Source of the DNA: Toxorhynchites rutilus septentrionalis
Taxonomy: Eukaryota > Arthropoda > Insecta > Diptera > Culicidae
Length of the DNA stretch: 64,000 nucleotides
Direction: 5' to 3'
Assembly: GCF_029784135.1 (NCBI RefSeq)
Contig: NC_073745.1
Location: forward strand, 80,911,569 to 80,975,568
Shown here piece after piece: positions 20,367 to 31,638 of this stretch. Numbering within the stretch: the stretch's first letter is position 1; each line of letters starts with the position of its first letter. Under the pieces are notes generated by a model, which worked only from the letters and a program-made list of their open reading frames with translations, had not been told where the DNA came from and ran no database searches. The position numbers were made by a program, and so were the translations under genes.

Positions 20367-22424
20367 TTACATATATATGCAAAATTCAATTCAAGCATCA
20401 GTCATGCGCTCAGAAAAAAATAAGGCTCTCGCCCTCGTACATAATTTGAGCGACGATAAATTTCTCCACAGATTATCGCGTCGCACCGTAGATCGACCGA
20501 ATCGTGTCTCTTCTGGCTTTTTGGTCGGATCGCACACACGCACGTGAACGTTCCGTTCATCCGAGGCGGATTACTATCCGAGACCACGTATCGATCCGAT
20601 ACCCACCCGCTGGGAGACGTAAATCACCGGCGGATAAATGAGAGCGAAACAGTATAAATTAGCGAATTCAAGATTAATCGCCGCCGAAAACTTCGCAACC
20701 TACTATGGGTATGTTAATTTCATGTAGGGTGATATAAAATTAAAAGACATTGAAAGTTGCTACATTCGTTGGCATTTGTTATTCCACGACCCAAATTTAA
20801 TATTTATCGATTTTTCCGACGAATATGCAGAATCTCTTTTAAACCACCATATAATATTCCAGATTCTATAGTACAGGTACAGGTATTCACCTTTAACATT
20901 TGATCTATCTAACGAGGACCGATGATAATCGCCCAGGTTCATCACAATGTTTCGAATTAGCCGAATTCCAGGGAGGTTTGCGCTGAGTTCAGGTTCACAT
21001 ATTCGTACGCCGATTTGGATCTGCACAAATCACTCTGGTCGTCGGGAATTTTCTCCTGAAGTGGGGCTAAACCTTCGGAATCGGAATTCGGTATAGGAGC
21101 CCCGAGCGGATTGCCCGTCATCATTACTTCATAAGCATCGTCGCAAGCATTGTTACATGATGTGGTGTCCGCAAAATCCCGTCTGCCGGCGATTCCTCAA
21201 TCCGAGTGAGGGAGGAAAAAACCCAAAACAAACATCCCCGAAGCACATTCCATTATTAATCCCGTGCCAGGATCAAAACATGCGAGACCGTAAATCATTC
21301 CCAAGCATGGACGAGGAGGATCTCCGAGAGAGAAAAAAATCTCCAGCCGGCCCATCCTCCCTTGAGGGGATGTGTTGAGCTATACGATTATTCTGTTTGT
21401 TTAATTTTTTTTCTTTCGCTCTGTATGTAGCTCATCAATTGGGGTTTCATTTCTGCTTATCTGTTGGTGTTTGGGATTTTTATTGGAAGGCGTCAGATTT
21501 GAGACCCTAAAATGGGAGCGGATTTACACCGGCACTGTTTGTGAGCTTATGTGAGGTTGCTTGTTATTATAGCTTGGAGCTTACGAGAAGATAAACAATT
21601 ATTGAGTCGTGATGGCAAAGTTTTGTCTACATTTGAATGATTTTTGTTTCAAAGTTCGGAGCCGACTTCAATATTCTACTACATTTACTGCTCCCCCGCA
21701 GTAATCCCTTTTTGCAAAATTTCCATTGTTTTTATCGGTCCTCAAAATAAATCAAACTCCGTTCGTAGCAGCTCGTACGAAACCTGAACCCTCCAGTAAT
21801 GGAGTATAAAAATTATTCCCATCATAAATTGACTTACGTTTGCGATACTTACCATATTTTTCCCATCGCACCATAAATCCTATTCTCCTCTTTCGCGTTT
21901 CTTTCCCGTCCTCCCCATTGCTTATGTCATTCGTGAAACGTGTAAACTCGCCCCGGAAAAGGTCGACTTCGGGTCAAACAAACAAATCAATGCTGCGAGA
22001 ATGACGTCACGGGCGACTTGCTTGGTCCTACAATCATTCTCCCTTTCCCCGTTGGAGAGCTAGAGGATGCTTTTGAGAGGTTTAGTTCATTTCTCTTCGT
22101 TATTCCGCTCGATCGGGTGTACTATAGCTGGGGGAGGAGGAAGGATGCTGGTCGATTGTTTGGATTTTCGCGGTTTGCATAGAGGAATACTTTCATTGGC
22201 GCACAGAGCAATTAAACCGGGGTGGTATTCGGACAAGAAAGAAGTTCTTAAACGCGGTACTGGTTTCGTTGCTGGCTGGGTTAAAATCCTGACAAAATAC
22301 TTCATTCATTAGAATAATTTGGAAAAATCAGGGCCCGAAATCTTCGAAGGTGAAAAACAAAGACCGATTCTACTCTCAGTAGTGTCGCTTCGACCAGTGC
22401 TGCTTTAGCAGTCGCCTTCAACAA
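20367..22424. other. Low-copy-looking spacer
   Basis: More GC-balanced than the rest of the window and without recognisable repeats. It may be unique intergenic or intronic DNA. The frames at 20302-20547, 21157-21378 and 22067-22312 show no family signature. Confidence 0.45.
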
Positions 22425-22597
22425 GGATGACTGATTTTTTTTTTTTTTTTTTTATCTGTATTATAGTGATTTTCAACTCAATTTGGCTGGTTCGTCACTT
22501 TTTACTTCCATTTTTGGAAGAATGTCGGGAGTGAGAATTGAACTCGTGACCTTTAGCGTGAGAGGTCATGTTACCACTACGCCACAGGATGACTGAT
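22425..22597 (-). mobile_element. tRNA-derived SINE (family A)
   Basis: The SINE proper is 22436-22586, flanked by the 11 bp duplication GGATGACTGAT (22425-22435 and 22587-22597). On the minus strand it starts with a tRNA-like head: an A-box-like TGGCGTAGTGG, then a B-box-like GAGTTCAATTC 35 nt later. It ends in a long A-tract, seen as the T-run at 22436-22453. It has no coding capacity, and RNA polymerase III transcription is expected from the family type. Confidence 0.9.
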
Positions 22598-22689
22598 GAA
22601 TTAGTCCAGTCAGCGGTTATTCTCACTGACGCGACTAATGAATACAAATCTGCCTCTTCATTCAACTGACTTCAACCCACATTTCTACC

Positions 22690-22816
22690 CAGAGATGCCA
22701 ACCTTCCTGATTTTTCAGGATTTCCCAGACTTTTTAGCACGCTCTCTGATATCCTGACGAACACTCAATTTATCCTGATTTTTCTGAAATGATCCTGATT
22801 TTTCCTGATTTCATTC
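22690..22816 (+). repeat. Left arm of a 6.8 kb-spaced inverted repeat with hAT-like end
   Basis: CAGAGATGCCAAC, then repeated CCTGATTTTT blocks, ATTTCCCAGACTTTTTAG and ATATCCTGAC. The same sequence, inverted, is at 29340-29467. CAGAGATG fits hAT-type termini. The 8 bp flanks (TTTCTACC here, AGCTCCCC at the other arm) do not match, so these may be two separate elements or a rearranged one. Confidence 0.6.
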
Positions 22817-23685
22817 GTAATCAATATACTGGTTTCCATGCCAAAGTTTTCTGTCATGATAGTTCTCCGGTTCGCACTTGTATATACATTACATCAGGTT
22901 AAATTCTCTAGACGCAAAGCTGCACTTAACTTTTGTTATCTCTATCCTCAATTGTTCCGTGGCTTTCCAAAACAGTGCTAGAAATTTTCATGAAACTAGA
23001 TTGTCTGAGGAATTTATGAAATTGCAACGAGATTAAGTTTGAGGAACAACATTGTTTTATTGAGGATAATGTGTATGTAGTTGTATCCCCAGAGTTATTA
23101 ATGTATTAATGTCAGAGTGTAAAATTACTCAAGAGAAAATTTTTGAATACACAGTCAATATAAAAAGATTTTCTATATGCTTTGTTCGTCTGATTCGAAG
23201 TAGGATTAACTTTAATGAAGAGACTATGGTAAATATATTTATAACCGTACTAAATATCATTAAAATTAGGAAGAATTGAACAAATGTTCCACTGCTGATA
23301 TGATTTCATCATTTGTTGAGATTCATTCCAAAGCATGGATGATGAATTCAGTGAAAATTTGAATATTGTTTTCTCTGCAATTGATTGTAGTCTGTAATTT
23401 GATTGTAGTGATGCTGTAGGTTTTTCGGAAAAATATAAACGATTAAAAAGTTTTTATTTTTTCATTTATGCATTTCCGTTTATGCGAGGATTTATACCAT
23501 GCTTATTAATTCTTTTACATATTCGGTCTTCGCCCGAAGGAAGATATACTCTGTTTCTGATGAGAGTTGGAATGAATTCTGTATTATGAGCTACTATCAA
23601 GGAACCTGTTTCTCAAATGGCAGGCTCGCAGCAGTTTTCTATGAGGAAGCAAACATGTTCTGGGAGGATAGAATATTTAAGTTGT
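22817..23685. other. AT-rich spacer
   Basis: Between the hAT-like arm and the large palindrome. No gene recognised. Confidence 0.45.
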
Positions 23686-25387
23686 GACGAGTTTAATGCC
23701 AACTCGTCTTAGGAGTTGGCAGCACCATCGCAGATAGTAGTGAAACGTTGTGGGTGTGAAGACATGGCCAATTAAGCAACTATGCATACTTGAAATATTC
23801 GAAAAACAATTAGACTACTTTTTGGGAAAAGCCAAAATTTTTTTCTTAATTTTTTACAGAAATTTATAACTTAAAAACTATGATACCTACAAAATTCTTG
23901 TCAAAGGATGAAATATATAAAAATTGTTTAAATTTTCACAAAAAATTATCAACAAAATTTTGGAAAATAATTTCGCTGACAAGAAAGTTATTTTAAAAAT
24001 TAAAATTCAATTTCCTCAAAGACGTATTTTTTTAAAATTCCCAAAAATATATTTATGAATAGCCCTTACAGTTTCCATCAAGTCGTCCATACATCGGAAG
24101 ATGGGCACTTTTAACAGAGAAGTTTTTCGAACAACAACTTCTCCATTCTTTGGAAAAAATACATATAATCCTAATTTTGTTTAAAGTCAAGATAGCGATT
24201 TAGTGTATTCGACAAAGTTTTAGATCTTGTTAAAATATAAAATTTTGTCGAAAACATCAACTTTCTACCTTTTTGGGTTTTGGAATATATGTCATTTTTG
24301 TATGAAGACTCCTGAAAAAAATAATGTTTTGCTCGTAACATTTAACATTTTTGTGTGTAAATTCTCACGTTTGACATGTTCTTGACATGTTTCCAAATAG
24401 AGAAAAGTTAGCAGAGCATGGAAATTGAGATAATTAATACATAAAAATGTTACGAATTAAACATTAATAGTATTTTTTCAAAGAAAACAATGAAAAAGTT
24501 GTTGTTTGAAAAACTTTTTCTAATCCATACATCAGACGAGGGGCACATTTATATAGAAAAAGTTTTTCGAACAACAACTTTTCCATTTTTTTCTTTGAAA
24601 AAATACTATTAATGTTTAATTCGTAACATTTTTATGTATAAATTATCACAATTTACATGCTCTGCTAACTTTTCTCTATTTGGAAACATGTCAAGAACAT
24701 GTCAAACGTGAGAATTTACACACAAAAATGTTACGAGCAAAACATTATTTTTTCAGGAGTCTTCATACAAAAATGACATATATTCCAAAAACTATAAAAG
24801 ATAGAAAATTGATGCCTTCGACAAAAGTTCACATTTTAATAAGATTTAAAACTTTGTCGAATACACTATATCGCTATCTTGACTTTAAACAAAATTAGGA
24901 TAAGTTGTATTTTATTCAAAGAACATATAAAAAAGTTGCTGTTAGAAAAACTTTTTCCCTGTAAAAGTGCCCATCTTCCGATGTATGGACGACTTGTTGG
25001 AAATTTTAAGGGCTGTTCATATATATATTTTTGGGAATGTTAAAAAAAATACGTTTTTGAGAAAAATAAATTTTCATTTTTGAAATAATTTTTTTTTCAG
25101 CGAAACTTTTTTCCAAAAAATTTTTGGTATTTTTTCGTAAAAATATAAAAAATTTCCTACATTTCATCCTTTGACATGAATTTTGTAGTTATCATAGTTT
25201 TTAAGTTATAATTTTTTTTTAAATTTAAGAAATTTTTTTGGCTTTTTCCAAAAAGTTGTCTAATTATTTTTCGAATATTTCAAGTATGCAAAGTTGCTTA
25301 AATGACCCATGTCTTTACACCCACAACGTTCCCCTGCTATTTGAGATGGTGCTGCCAACGGCCAGTCGAGTTGGCATGAAATTCGTC
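23686..25387. repeat. 1.7 kb near-perfect palindrome (foldback element)
   Basis: Two inverted arms of about 830 bp meet at about 24530-24560. Matching landmarks are GACGAGTTTAATGCCAACTCG with its right-arm counterpart, GTTGGCAGCACCATC at about 23718 against GATGGTGCTGCCAAC at about 25350, and CAAGTCGTCCATACATCGGAAGATGG (24078) against CATCTTCCGATGTATGG (24972). TTGACATGTTCTTGACATG (24371) also pairs with CATGTCAAGAACATGTC (24690). It is very AT-rich with no credible protein. A transcript would fold into a very long hairpin. It resembles foldback/MITE elements; a host hairpin RNA locus is possible but unproven. Confidence 0.8.
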
Positions 25388-25859
25388 CTGTGTAAAAGAT
25401 GGTGATTTTTACGTCCGTATAAAGAGGAACGAAAACTTGATTTCTGGTGCAAAAAAGTAGTTACCCCATCAATGGACCTACCTATCGAAAAAAGGTCCTC
25501 GCGTTAGTATTAGTAAATAGCGTGCAAAATAGCGCACACACACTGCACGCAATTTTATACGTGTGAGTAATTTTCGTGTACGATACAAAAAATGTAGCTC
25601 ACCTGTAGCGTATGTCAAACCATGGCAGCGTTTTATGAAAATTGGTTCGCTATATTTGTGTGTAATCGAGACTATCGCAGTGATAGTACCACCATGGGAG
25701 CATACACGTATGATGAGCTAAGTTTTTTTTCAGCAAATTCTTATAAATTTCTTTACATAATCTTTTAAATATAAATATTGAATGAAAATTTATCTCTCGG
25801 TTATCTTTTTAGGTTACCAGTAAAAAACCGTCGCAATAGGAGTCCCATTAAAAATACGC
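25388..25859. other. Spacer with a copy of the CTGTAGCRTATGTCAAACCA motif
   Basis: At about 25599 the sequence CACCTGTAGCGTATGTCAAACC resembles the start of the LTR-like segment at 29476. Nothing else recognised. Confidence 0.4.
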
Positions 25860-26138
25860 GTGATGGTTAACGGATGTGCACCCGTGGCCGAGTGGTTAGC
25901 GTCTCACATTATCATGCCGGGTGTTCGGGTTCGATTCCCGTTCTGGCCGGGGGATTTTTGTCAGAGAAATTCCTTCGACTTGCACTGTGGTCACGCGTAT
26001 TCTAGAGTTTGCCCCTCGGAATACATTCAGGGCGTGTTATTTGGCTTAAGAAATCTCAACTCAGTATTACTAAATGACGCTAGTTGATGCATACGTTGAG
26101 ACGGCAAAAGTTCCACGAGAGAAGTGATGGTTAACGGA
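25860..26138 (+). mobile_element. tRNA-derived SINE (family B)
   Basis: The SINE proper is 25875-26123 (249 bp), flanked by the 15 bp duplication GTGATGGTTAACGGA (25860-25874 and 26124-26138). Its head is tRNA-like: A box TGGCCGAGTGG and B box GGTTCGATTCC, about 41 nt apart. The body (GACTTGCACTGTGGTCACGCG, then TCGGAATACATTCAGGGCGTG) is not tRNA, so this is a SINE and not a tRNA gene. It ends GAGACGGCAAAAGTTCCACGAGAGAA without a long A-tail. Confidence 0.9.
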
Positions 26139-26422
26139 ATTCTATATCAGACTGCAGTCCAATAAAAGTACGCGCGATAAATAGTGGAACATATTAACGC
26201 TCCAATTGATTTCACTAGTCTTCCTTCTCAGGATACATAAGGAGAGTTTCTGCCGTAAAAGATAATACAAGTGACGAACATCGAAACACATAGTCAGTTT
26301 TAGCGAGTTCAAAAGAATTTCCTCGGTTACCTTCTCAGGTTAAGTATATATCGTCGATTAGAGGAATATTGAAAGTGTTTCTTGGCGACCTTCTCAGGTT
26401 GCCAAAAATAAACTCTCCGCGA
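26139..26422. other. Spacer
   Basis: Contains three spaced copies of CCTTCTCAGG-like motifs (26221, 26331, 26390). Nothing else recognised. Confidence 0.35.
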
Positions 26423-28640
26423 TTTTTTTTTATGATGATGATGATGATGGTCCCGCCTCCTTCCCCTACAGAGGTTTGAGCAAGACGAGTTATCTAAAAG
26501 ATAATTTATTTATTTTTCTCAACATTGAAATCAGTTTAGCAAACATAAAAAACGAACTGATTTTATTTACAGATATAAGTTCAAAAAATTGCAATGTCAA
26601 AAGATAAGCCAATACTCAGTCATGTCCGCCACAGAGCCGATACGGTCCCGACGAGGCCCTTGTAGCCAAGTAGTCCACCAAAGCACAAGTCCAACCGCCA
26701 GCCTTGTTTTGGATTGACTATGAATACCCTCATTCAGAGAAATCGAGAAAATTTCCTTTACGAAAAATTCCTAGACCGGCACTTCAAAAACTTTCAATTT
26801 AATATCCTTTATATCTGTGTCTCGCGCGCGACTCTTAAACTTTTGTAGACTACTTTTATTTATTTTTTAACTAATACAACTATAGGAACGACAAAATGAA
26901 AATAAAAATAGTCCATCATCACCAAGATCATGACAGACATAATAGAGATCAATACAAATTTAAAAAAAGATAATTTAAAAATTAAAAAAAAAATAATAAT
27001 CTACATAATATAATCCGTTCAACAAAAACTTCGTCAGATTCATTGGAAATATTGAAAACAAACTGCAAAAAAATTGTCCACATTAAATTATCCGTTCGTA
27101 TAAAACTTCGTCAGTAAAGATCTTCGTCATAAAAATAAGCAAAAACTCGTTCGGCTGTTAATACAAAAAATACAGCTTTTACATGTGAAATACAGTGCCT
27201 CTTAAATTCTGTAAGTGTTGTTGCGCATTTAATATGTCTTGGCATCGAGTTGAACACATTTATTCTTTTGAAGTACAACGAATTTTGTGAAGCACATGAC
27301 AAGAAATTAGGTGTTCTTAACTCATTCGCGTTTCTAGTGTTATAACTATGAAAGTCACTTCCTCTTTCAACTCGATCACACAAATATCGAGGCAGCAAAC
27401 CGTTAATTACTTTTAAAACTGAACACCATAGTTAAATAAACAATTTTTTGCTTCACGGATAACCATTGTAGAGCGTCTAACATTAAAGATGAGGAAGTGA
27501 ATCTGTTACATTTTAGTATCAACCGCATTATTTTGTTTTGCAAGCGCTGTAATCTCGATATTGTGTGTCATTGGCTAAAAATAAAATGGAAGAGCAAAAG
27601 TCTGAATGAGGAGAGATGATTGATTTTTATAGCTGTATTTTGCTACAAATAGTTAAATCGTTTTTCAATCGGCATAAGATTCCATACTTTTTGGCAATTT
27701 TCTTGATGACATTGTCAATGTGAGTGTTGAACTTGAGTTTGTCATCAATAATCACGCCAAGATATTTAATGTCCCGAACTCGATAAATAGTCTCATTATC
27801 AATAACGATGGAGACGTTTTCATTTAAACGATTTCGCGAGATTACCATATATTTAGTTTTACTTAAGTTCAATTTCAATTGCTTATACTTCAACCATCTA
27901 CTTAAAGAATGTAAATCTCCATTCAAATGTAAAACGACCTGATCTAAATCATTAGCTGCAATGAATAACACCGTATCATCTGCAAAAAGATTGATATCAC
28001 AAAATCGTAAAACTCTTCGCATGTCATTGATATACATAATAAATAAAAGGGGCCCTATTACACTTCCCTGAGGTACTCCAAGATTATTCCCTAGGGGATT
28101 GGAAATTGAATCATTAAAAATAGTCCGTTGAGTTCTGTCATTTAAATAGCTTTCAAACCATGTATATGCAGTAATCGTAAATCCAAAGCGCTTATTCGTG
28201 TTCAACAACAAGGACCTAGAAATTGTTTCAAAAGCGTGTTTTAGATCCAATAAAACAGCAATGATATTCTCTTTGCACTCTAGTTTCTCTTTCCATTTTG
28301 CTAATACCAAGTTCAATGCGGTTTCACAGGAATCACCTTCCCGATATCCCGATTGTTCTGGTATTAGCAAAGCATTGCAATTTAAATATTCCAGCAGCTG
28401 GCCTTTAACGACTACTTCTAATATTTTCTCTAGCGTGTGCAACATATTGATGGGACGAAACTCTTCGGCTTTAATCGTTCCAGCAACCTTTTGAATTGGA
28501 ACTATTAAAGATTCCTTCCACACCTTAGGCACATGCCCAGTTAACAAAGATTTATTAATAAGGTCCAGCAAGATGTAATCAATGACATGAAAGCAATCTT
28601 GAATAACTCTAGCATTGACATTATCCAGTGTTGTTTTGCA
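26423..28640 (-). mobile_element. 5'-truncated L2/CR1-like non-LTR retrotransposon
   Basis: The 3' end (minus) is an ATC/ATG simple repeat followed by an A-run (plus-strand T9 then ATGATGATGATGATG at 26423-26449), a tail style seen in L2/CR1-type LINEs. The coding remnant spans 27111-28640. No RNase H domain follows the RT. I could not identify a target duplication. The 5' truncation point is about 28640, where recognisable coding stops. Confidence 0.75.
27111..28640 (-). pseudogene. Reverse transcriptase remnant of the L2/CR1-like LINE
   Basis: The main open stretch is 27627-28571 (314 codons). It carries RT motifs in order: EEFRPINML (about residue 36), LDLKHAFE (108-115), VPQGSVIGPLLF (166-177) and the catalytic FADDT (196-200). 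Upstream similarity runs to about 28640 in broken frame. Downstream, stops and frameshifts (27399-27626) separate the RT from its typical C-terminal end (NSMPRHI and the preceding YNTRNANELRTP at about 27111-27340). The copy is therefore truncated and interrupted, although the RT core is well kept. Confidence 0.85.
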
Positions 28641-29339
28641 ATCAATTCAGGAAGTTCTGAAATCTTTCAGGTAGCCTAACAATTCTAAACATTAACTAAT
28701 TATGAAAGCCAATTTGTCCAGTTGCGAGCAGTATTTGTGGGAACGTATTGACTGATTGCTTGGTAGAAGCTCACAATACAGAATTCCTCTCCAATACCAC
28801 CTGAACCAGATCATAATTTTTTTTCAGGGGAAGATCGGGTCAGTCGGATTGTTTCAAATGACCCGTTTTCATCACCCGCCACGATTTGCTTTAAAAAAAA
28901 TCGACGCATAGATGAACCTGCTTATTCATTTGCCGTGTCTCACGGATCATTCTTGCAACTTCTTGCTTTACAAACAATTTAATATATATTCTTCAAGAAA
29001 TAAAACACTTTTTAATAATAATTACAGTTTAATAAAAAAAAGATGTTATACTTGGATGTTTTTTGCTGCGAAAATGTAATGAAACCTGTATCGTTTTTAT
29101 TCAACTGTACATCATTGTTGGTCGCTAATATTCCTTTCATCGTTTTCGTTCCTATTCTGTTTCTAATCTTCGTTTTATTGAGATTGAATTGCGAGAACCT
29201 TCGGGCATATGATTCTTATAGATTATATTTCTTTCACGTAAACTTCAAAATTTTTAATGTAGACTATTATGACAGTTCTCATAAACAACCAGCAAAACTC
29301 CCAGTATATTTAAGTGTTTTTTTTTCTGATTTAGCGAAA
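28641..29339. other. AT-rich spacer
   Basis: No recognised gene. The 110-codon frame at 29043-29375 is hydrophobic and AT-driven, overlaps the hAT-like arm and is probably chance. Confidence 0.45.
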
Positions 29340-29467
29340 AGTAAAAAATCAGGAAAAATCAGGATCATTTTATAAAAATCAGGGAAAATTGAGTGTTTGT
29401 CAGGATATCAGGGAGCGTGCCAAAAAGTCTGGGAAATCCAGAAAAATCGGGAAAGTTGGCATCTCTG
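29340..29467 (-). repeat. Right arm of the 6.8 kb-spaced inverted repeat
   Basis: The inverted counterpart of 22690-22816, ending GTTGGCATCTCTG. See the left arm. Confidence 0.6.
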
Positions 29468-29475
29468 AGCTCCCC

Positions 29476-30205
29476 TGTAGCATATGTCAAACCACGTTGA
29501 GCTTAAACATCGATGCATGCATACATAATACATGAGAGAGAAAGGAACGACTTCGTTTTGGGGGAAGTCACTTCAAAATGCTATGAAGAAAATTTTACTG
29601 GGAACAATGAAATCATATAGTCGAGTCGGTAGAAGGAGATAGCGACTAAACGCCAGACTGGCTGTTCAGTCGTTTTGGTAGAGAAACTGCATGAAGAAGC
29701 CAAAAGTAATTTCCGACTGAATACGGATATAGTCAGTCAGATAGTCAGCTGACTATCCTCAGTATACAAGTTAAGGACAAATCCTCCCACGCCACGCCAC
29801 ACGCGAGCCCAGAACCAGCCACCAGACAAACTCATGTACCACGCAGGCATCTCCAGAGTAATGCAACACCAACATCAGTCACAGCTCCACTCCGTTACCA
29901 CTCCCAACACCAGCCACCATCCCCCCAGGCAGCAAGATTCGAAACAAACATTTAACACAATGTAACCATCCATACAAACCATAACAACTCATCATGCTGA
30001 ATATGCATTCCCGATCATCATCTCTGGAGGACAGCGAGTAACAACATCGTTCCGAGGAAATTGTCATCGCTGCAGCTTATGGTACGTGATGGTTAGATAA
30101 ACAACAAATTAGGAGTAGCGATCGTAGCTATTAATGTAGCGATCAAAAATAAACGTTTGATTCAGTTTTGTGCTCTCCAACAAACCAGTTGTCTCCTTAC
30201 TTTTT
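29476..30205 (+). repeat. Possible solo LTR
   Basis: It starts TGTAGCATATGTCAAACC, has a C/A-rich central block (29780-29960), an AATAAA signal at about 30148, and a GTTTGATTCAGTTTTGTGCTCTCC end typical of insect LTR 3' regions. A related start sequence lies at 25599. There is no adjoining gag-pol, no clear CA end and no matching target duplication, so this is tentative. Confidence 0.35.
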
Positions 30206-31398
30206 TAAAAACATACCCCTTACCATAACTTATATATACAGCCATTCCATGTCAAACCGATATAGTAGTTCTCAGATTTTCGTAAAAAGTTGTAGTTTCG
30301 TATTTTTTTTTTGTTAGCGTGCTCATTTTCATTTTAGGGTGATCCGAAATATCGACTTTTTCCCTTTTTTTTTCCAAAACTGTAATTTTTCAAAAATTCA
30401 TAACTTGCGAACTACTGAACCGATTTAGTCTTATAAGCTTATAAAAAGCTTATAAGTCATTCTTGGAAAAATGCTACGCTTGCAAAAAAATTCAGGTTTT
30501 GGTTTTGTCATTATTGATTGTATTTGTTTTTTTTTCTAGTTTTCGATGTCTCGGGACCAAGGGCGCTATATTTTTTTATATTTTTTATGGAAAGCTGAGG
30601 ATTTTCACATAACGCACCTCGAAACCAGGGAGGCGTTCTTTTGAGTTTTTGAGTTATGATTTTTCAAAGTTACCGGATGGTTCAAAAAATTATTTTGCCC
30701 TTTTTTCCCAAAAATGACCTTTTTCAAAAATTTATTACATTAGAACTACTGGATCGATTCAGATGATCGACATATCAAATTAAAGCCTACTAGCTAGCCT
30801 TTTTTGAAAAAATAACCTATTTGTCAATCAATTGGATTATAGTCACATACGTTCAGTCTAGTCGTATAGAAATGTTGAACGAAAATTGAGAACATGTTAA
30901 CTTTGAAAAATCATTACTTAAAAACGAAAAATAACACCTCTCTGGTATTCGGATGTGTTATGTGGCGCTCTTGGTCCCGAAACGATGTAAGCTATAGAAA
31001 AAAAAAATCAATAATTACGAAAACAAAATCCATTTATATTCAGAGTGTAATATTTTTTCAAACAAGAATTATTGGCTTTAATTTGATATGTCGATCATCT
31101 GAATCGGTCCAGTAGATCAAAAGTTATGATTTTTTGTAGTGGAAAAATGAGAAAAAATGATTTTTCGGACCATCGGTTAACTTTCAAAAATAATAACTCA
31201 AAAACGAAAAAAAGGCTCCCTGGTTTCGAGATACGCTATATGGAAAATTCTCAGCTTTCCAGAACTTTCCAGCAACTCTAGTATTTTTCCAAAAAAGACC
31301 AGCTAATTGGCTTTAATTTAATATGTTGAATACCTGAATTGGTTCAGTGGTTCGAATGTTATGAATTTTTGAAAAAAGTCATTTTTGGCAAAAATGCG

Positions 31399-31444
31399 AA
31401 AAAATGGATATTTCGGACGGGGGGGTCCGAAATATCCATTTTTT
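31399..31444. repeat. Perfect 20 bp-arm hairpin inside the foldback element
   Basis: AAAAAATGGATATTTCGGAC, six G's, and its exact reverse complement. Confidence 0.85.
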
Positions 31445-31582
31445 TGTTCTTTATCGCAAGTTATTAGACCCGTATTATTTTTTTTTTTAGGGTGACCATT
31501 CCTATTTTAGGGGGGTAAAATAGGAATGGTCACCCTAACAAAAAAAAAAATACGGGTCTAATAACTTGCGATAAAGAACAAA
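31443..31582. repeat. Near-perfect 67 bp-arm hairpin inside the foldback element
   Basis: The arms are 31443-31509 and 31516-31582 (CTTTATCGCAAGTTATTAGACC... paired with GGTCTAATAACTTGCGATAAAG), with a G-run at the loop. It directly abuts the hairpin at 31399-31444. Confidence 0.85.
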
Positions 31583-31638
31583 ACTACCACTTTTGACGAA
31601 AATCTGTGAACCGCTATATCGGTTTGGCATGGAATATA

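Larger units (their letters stand above)
30245..31636. repeat. 1.4 kb foldback element with terminal and nested hairpins
   Basis: The outer inverted ends ATTCCATGYCAAACCGATATAG are at about 30245 (plus) and about 31610-31636 (minus). Inside, the blocks TACTGGAYCGATTCAGATGATCGAC/ATATCAAATTAAAGCC and GGGACCAAGGGCGC lie in plus orientation in the left half and in minus orientation in the right half, so the whole element is an imperfect palindrome centred near 30870. There is no protein frame. Relics of the family lie at 1440-1690, 47879-48042 and 51860-51905. The right end is cut by a mariner insertion. Confidence 0.75.

Noticed and set aside
25875..25960. tRNA gene
   Set aside because: A and B boxes are present but acceptor and anticodon stems do not form, and the unit continues for 249 bp with a target duplication: it is a SINE head.
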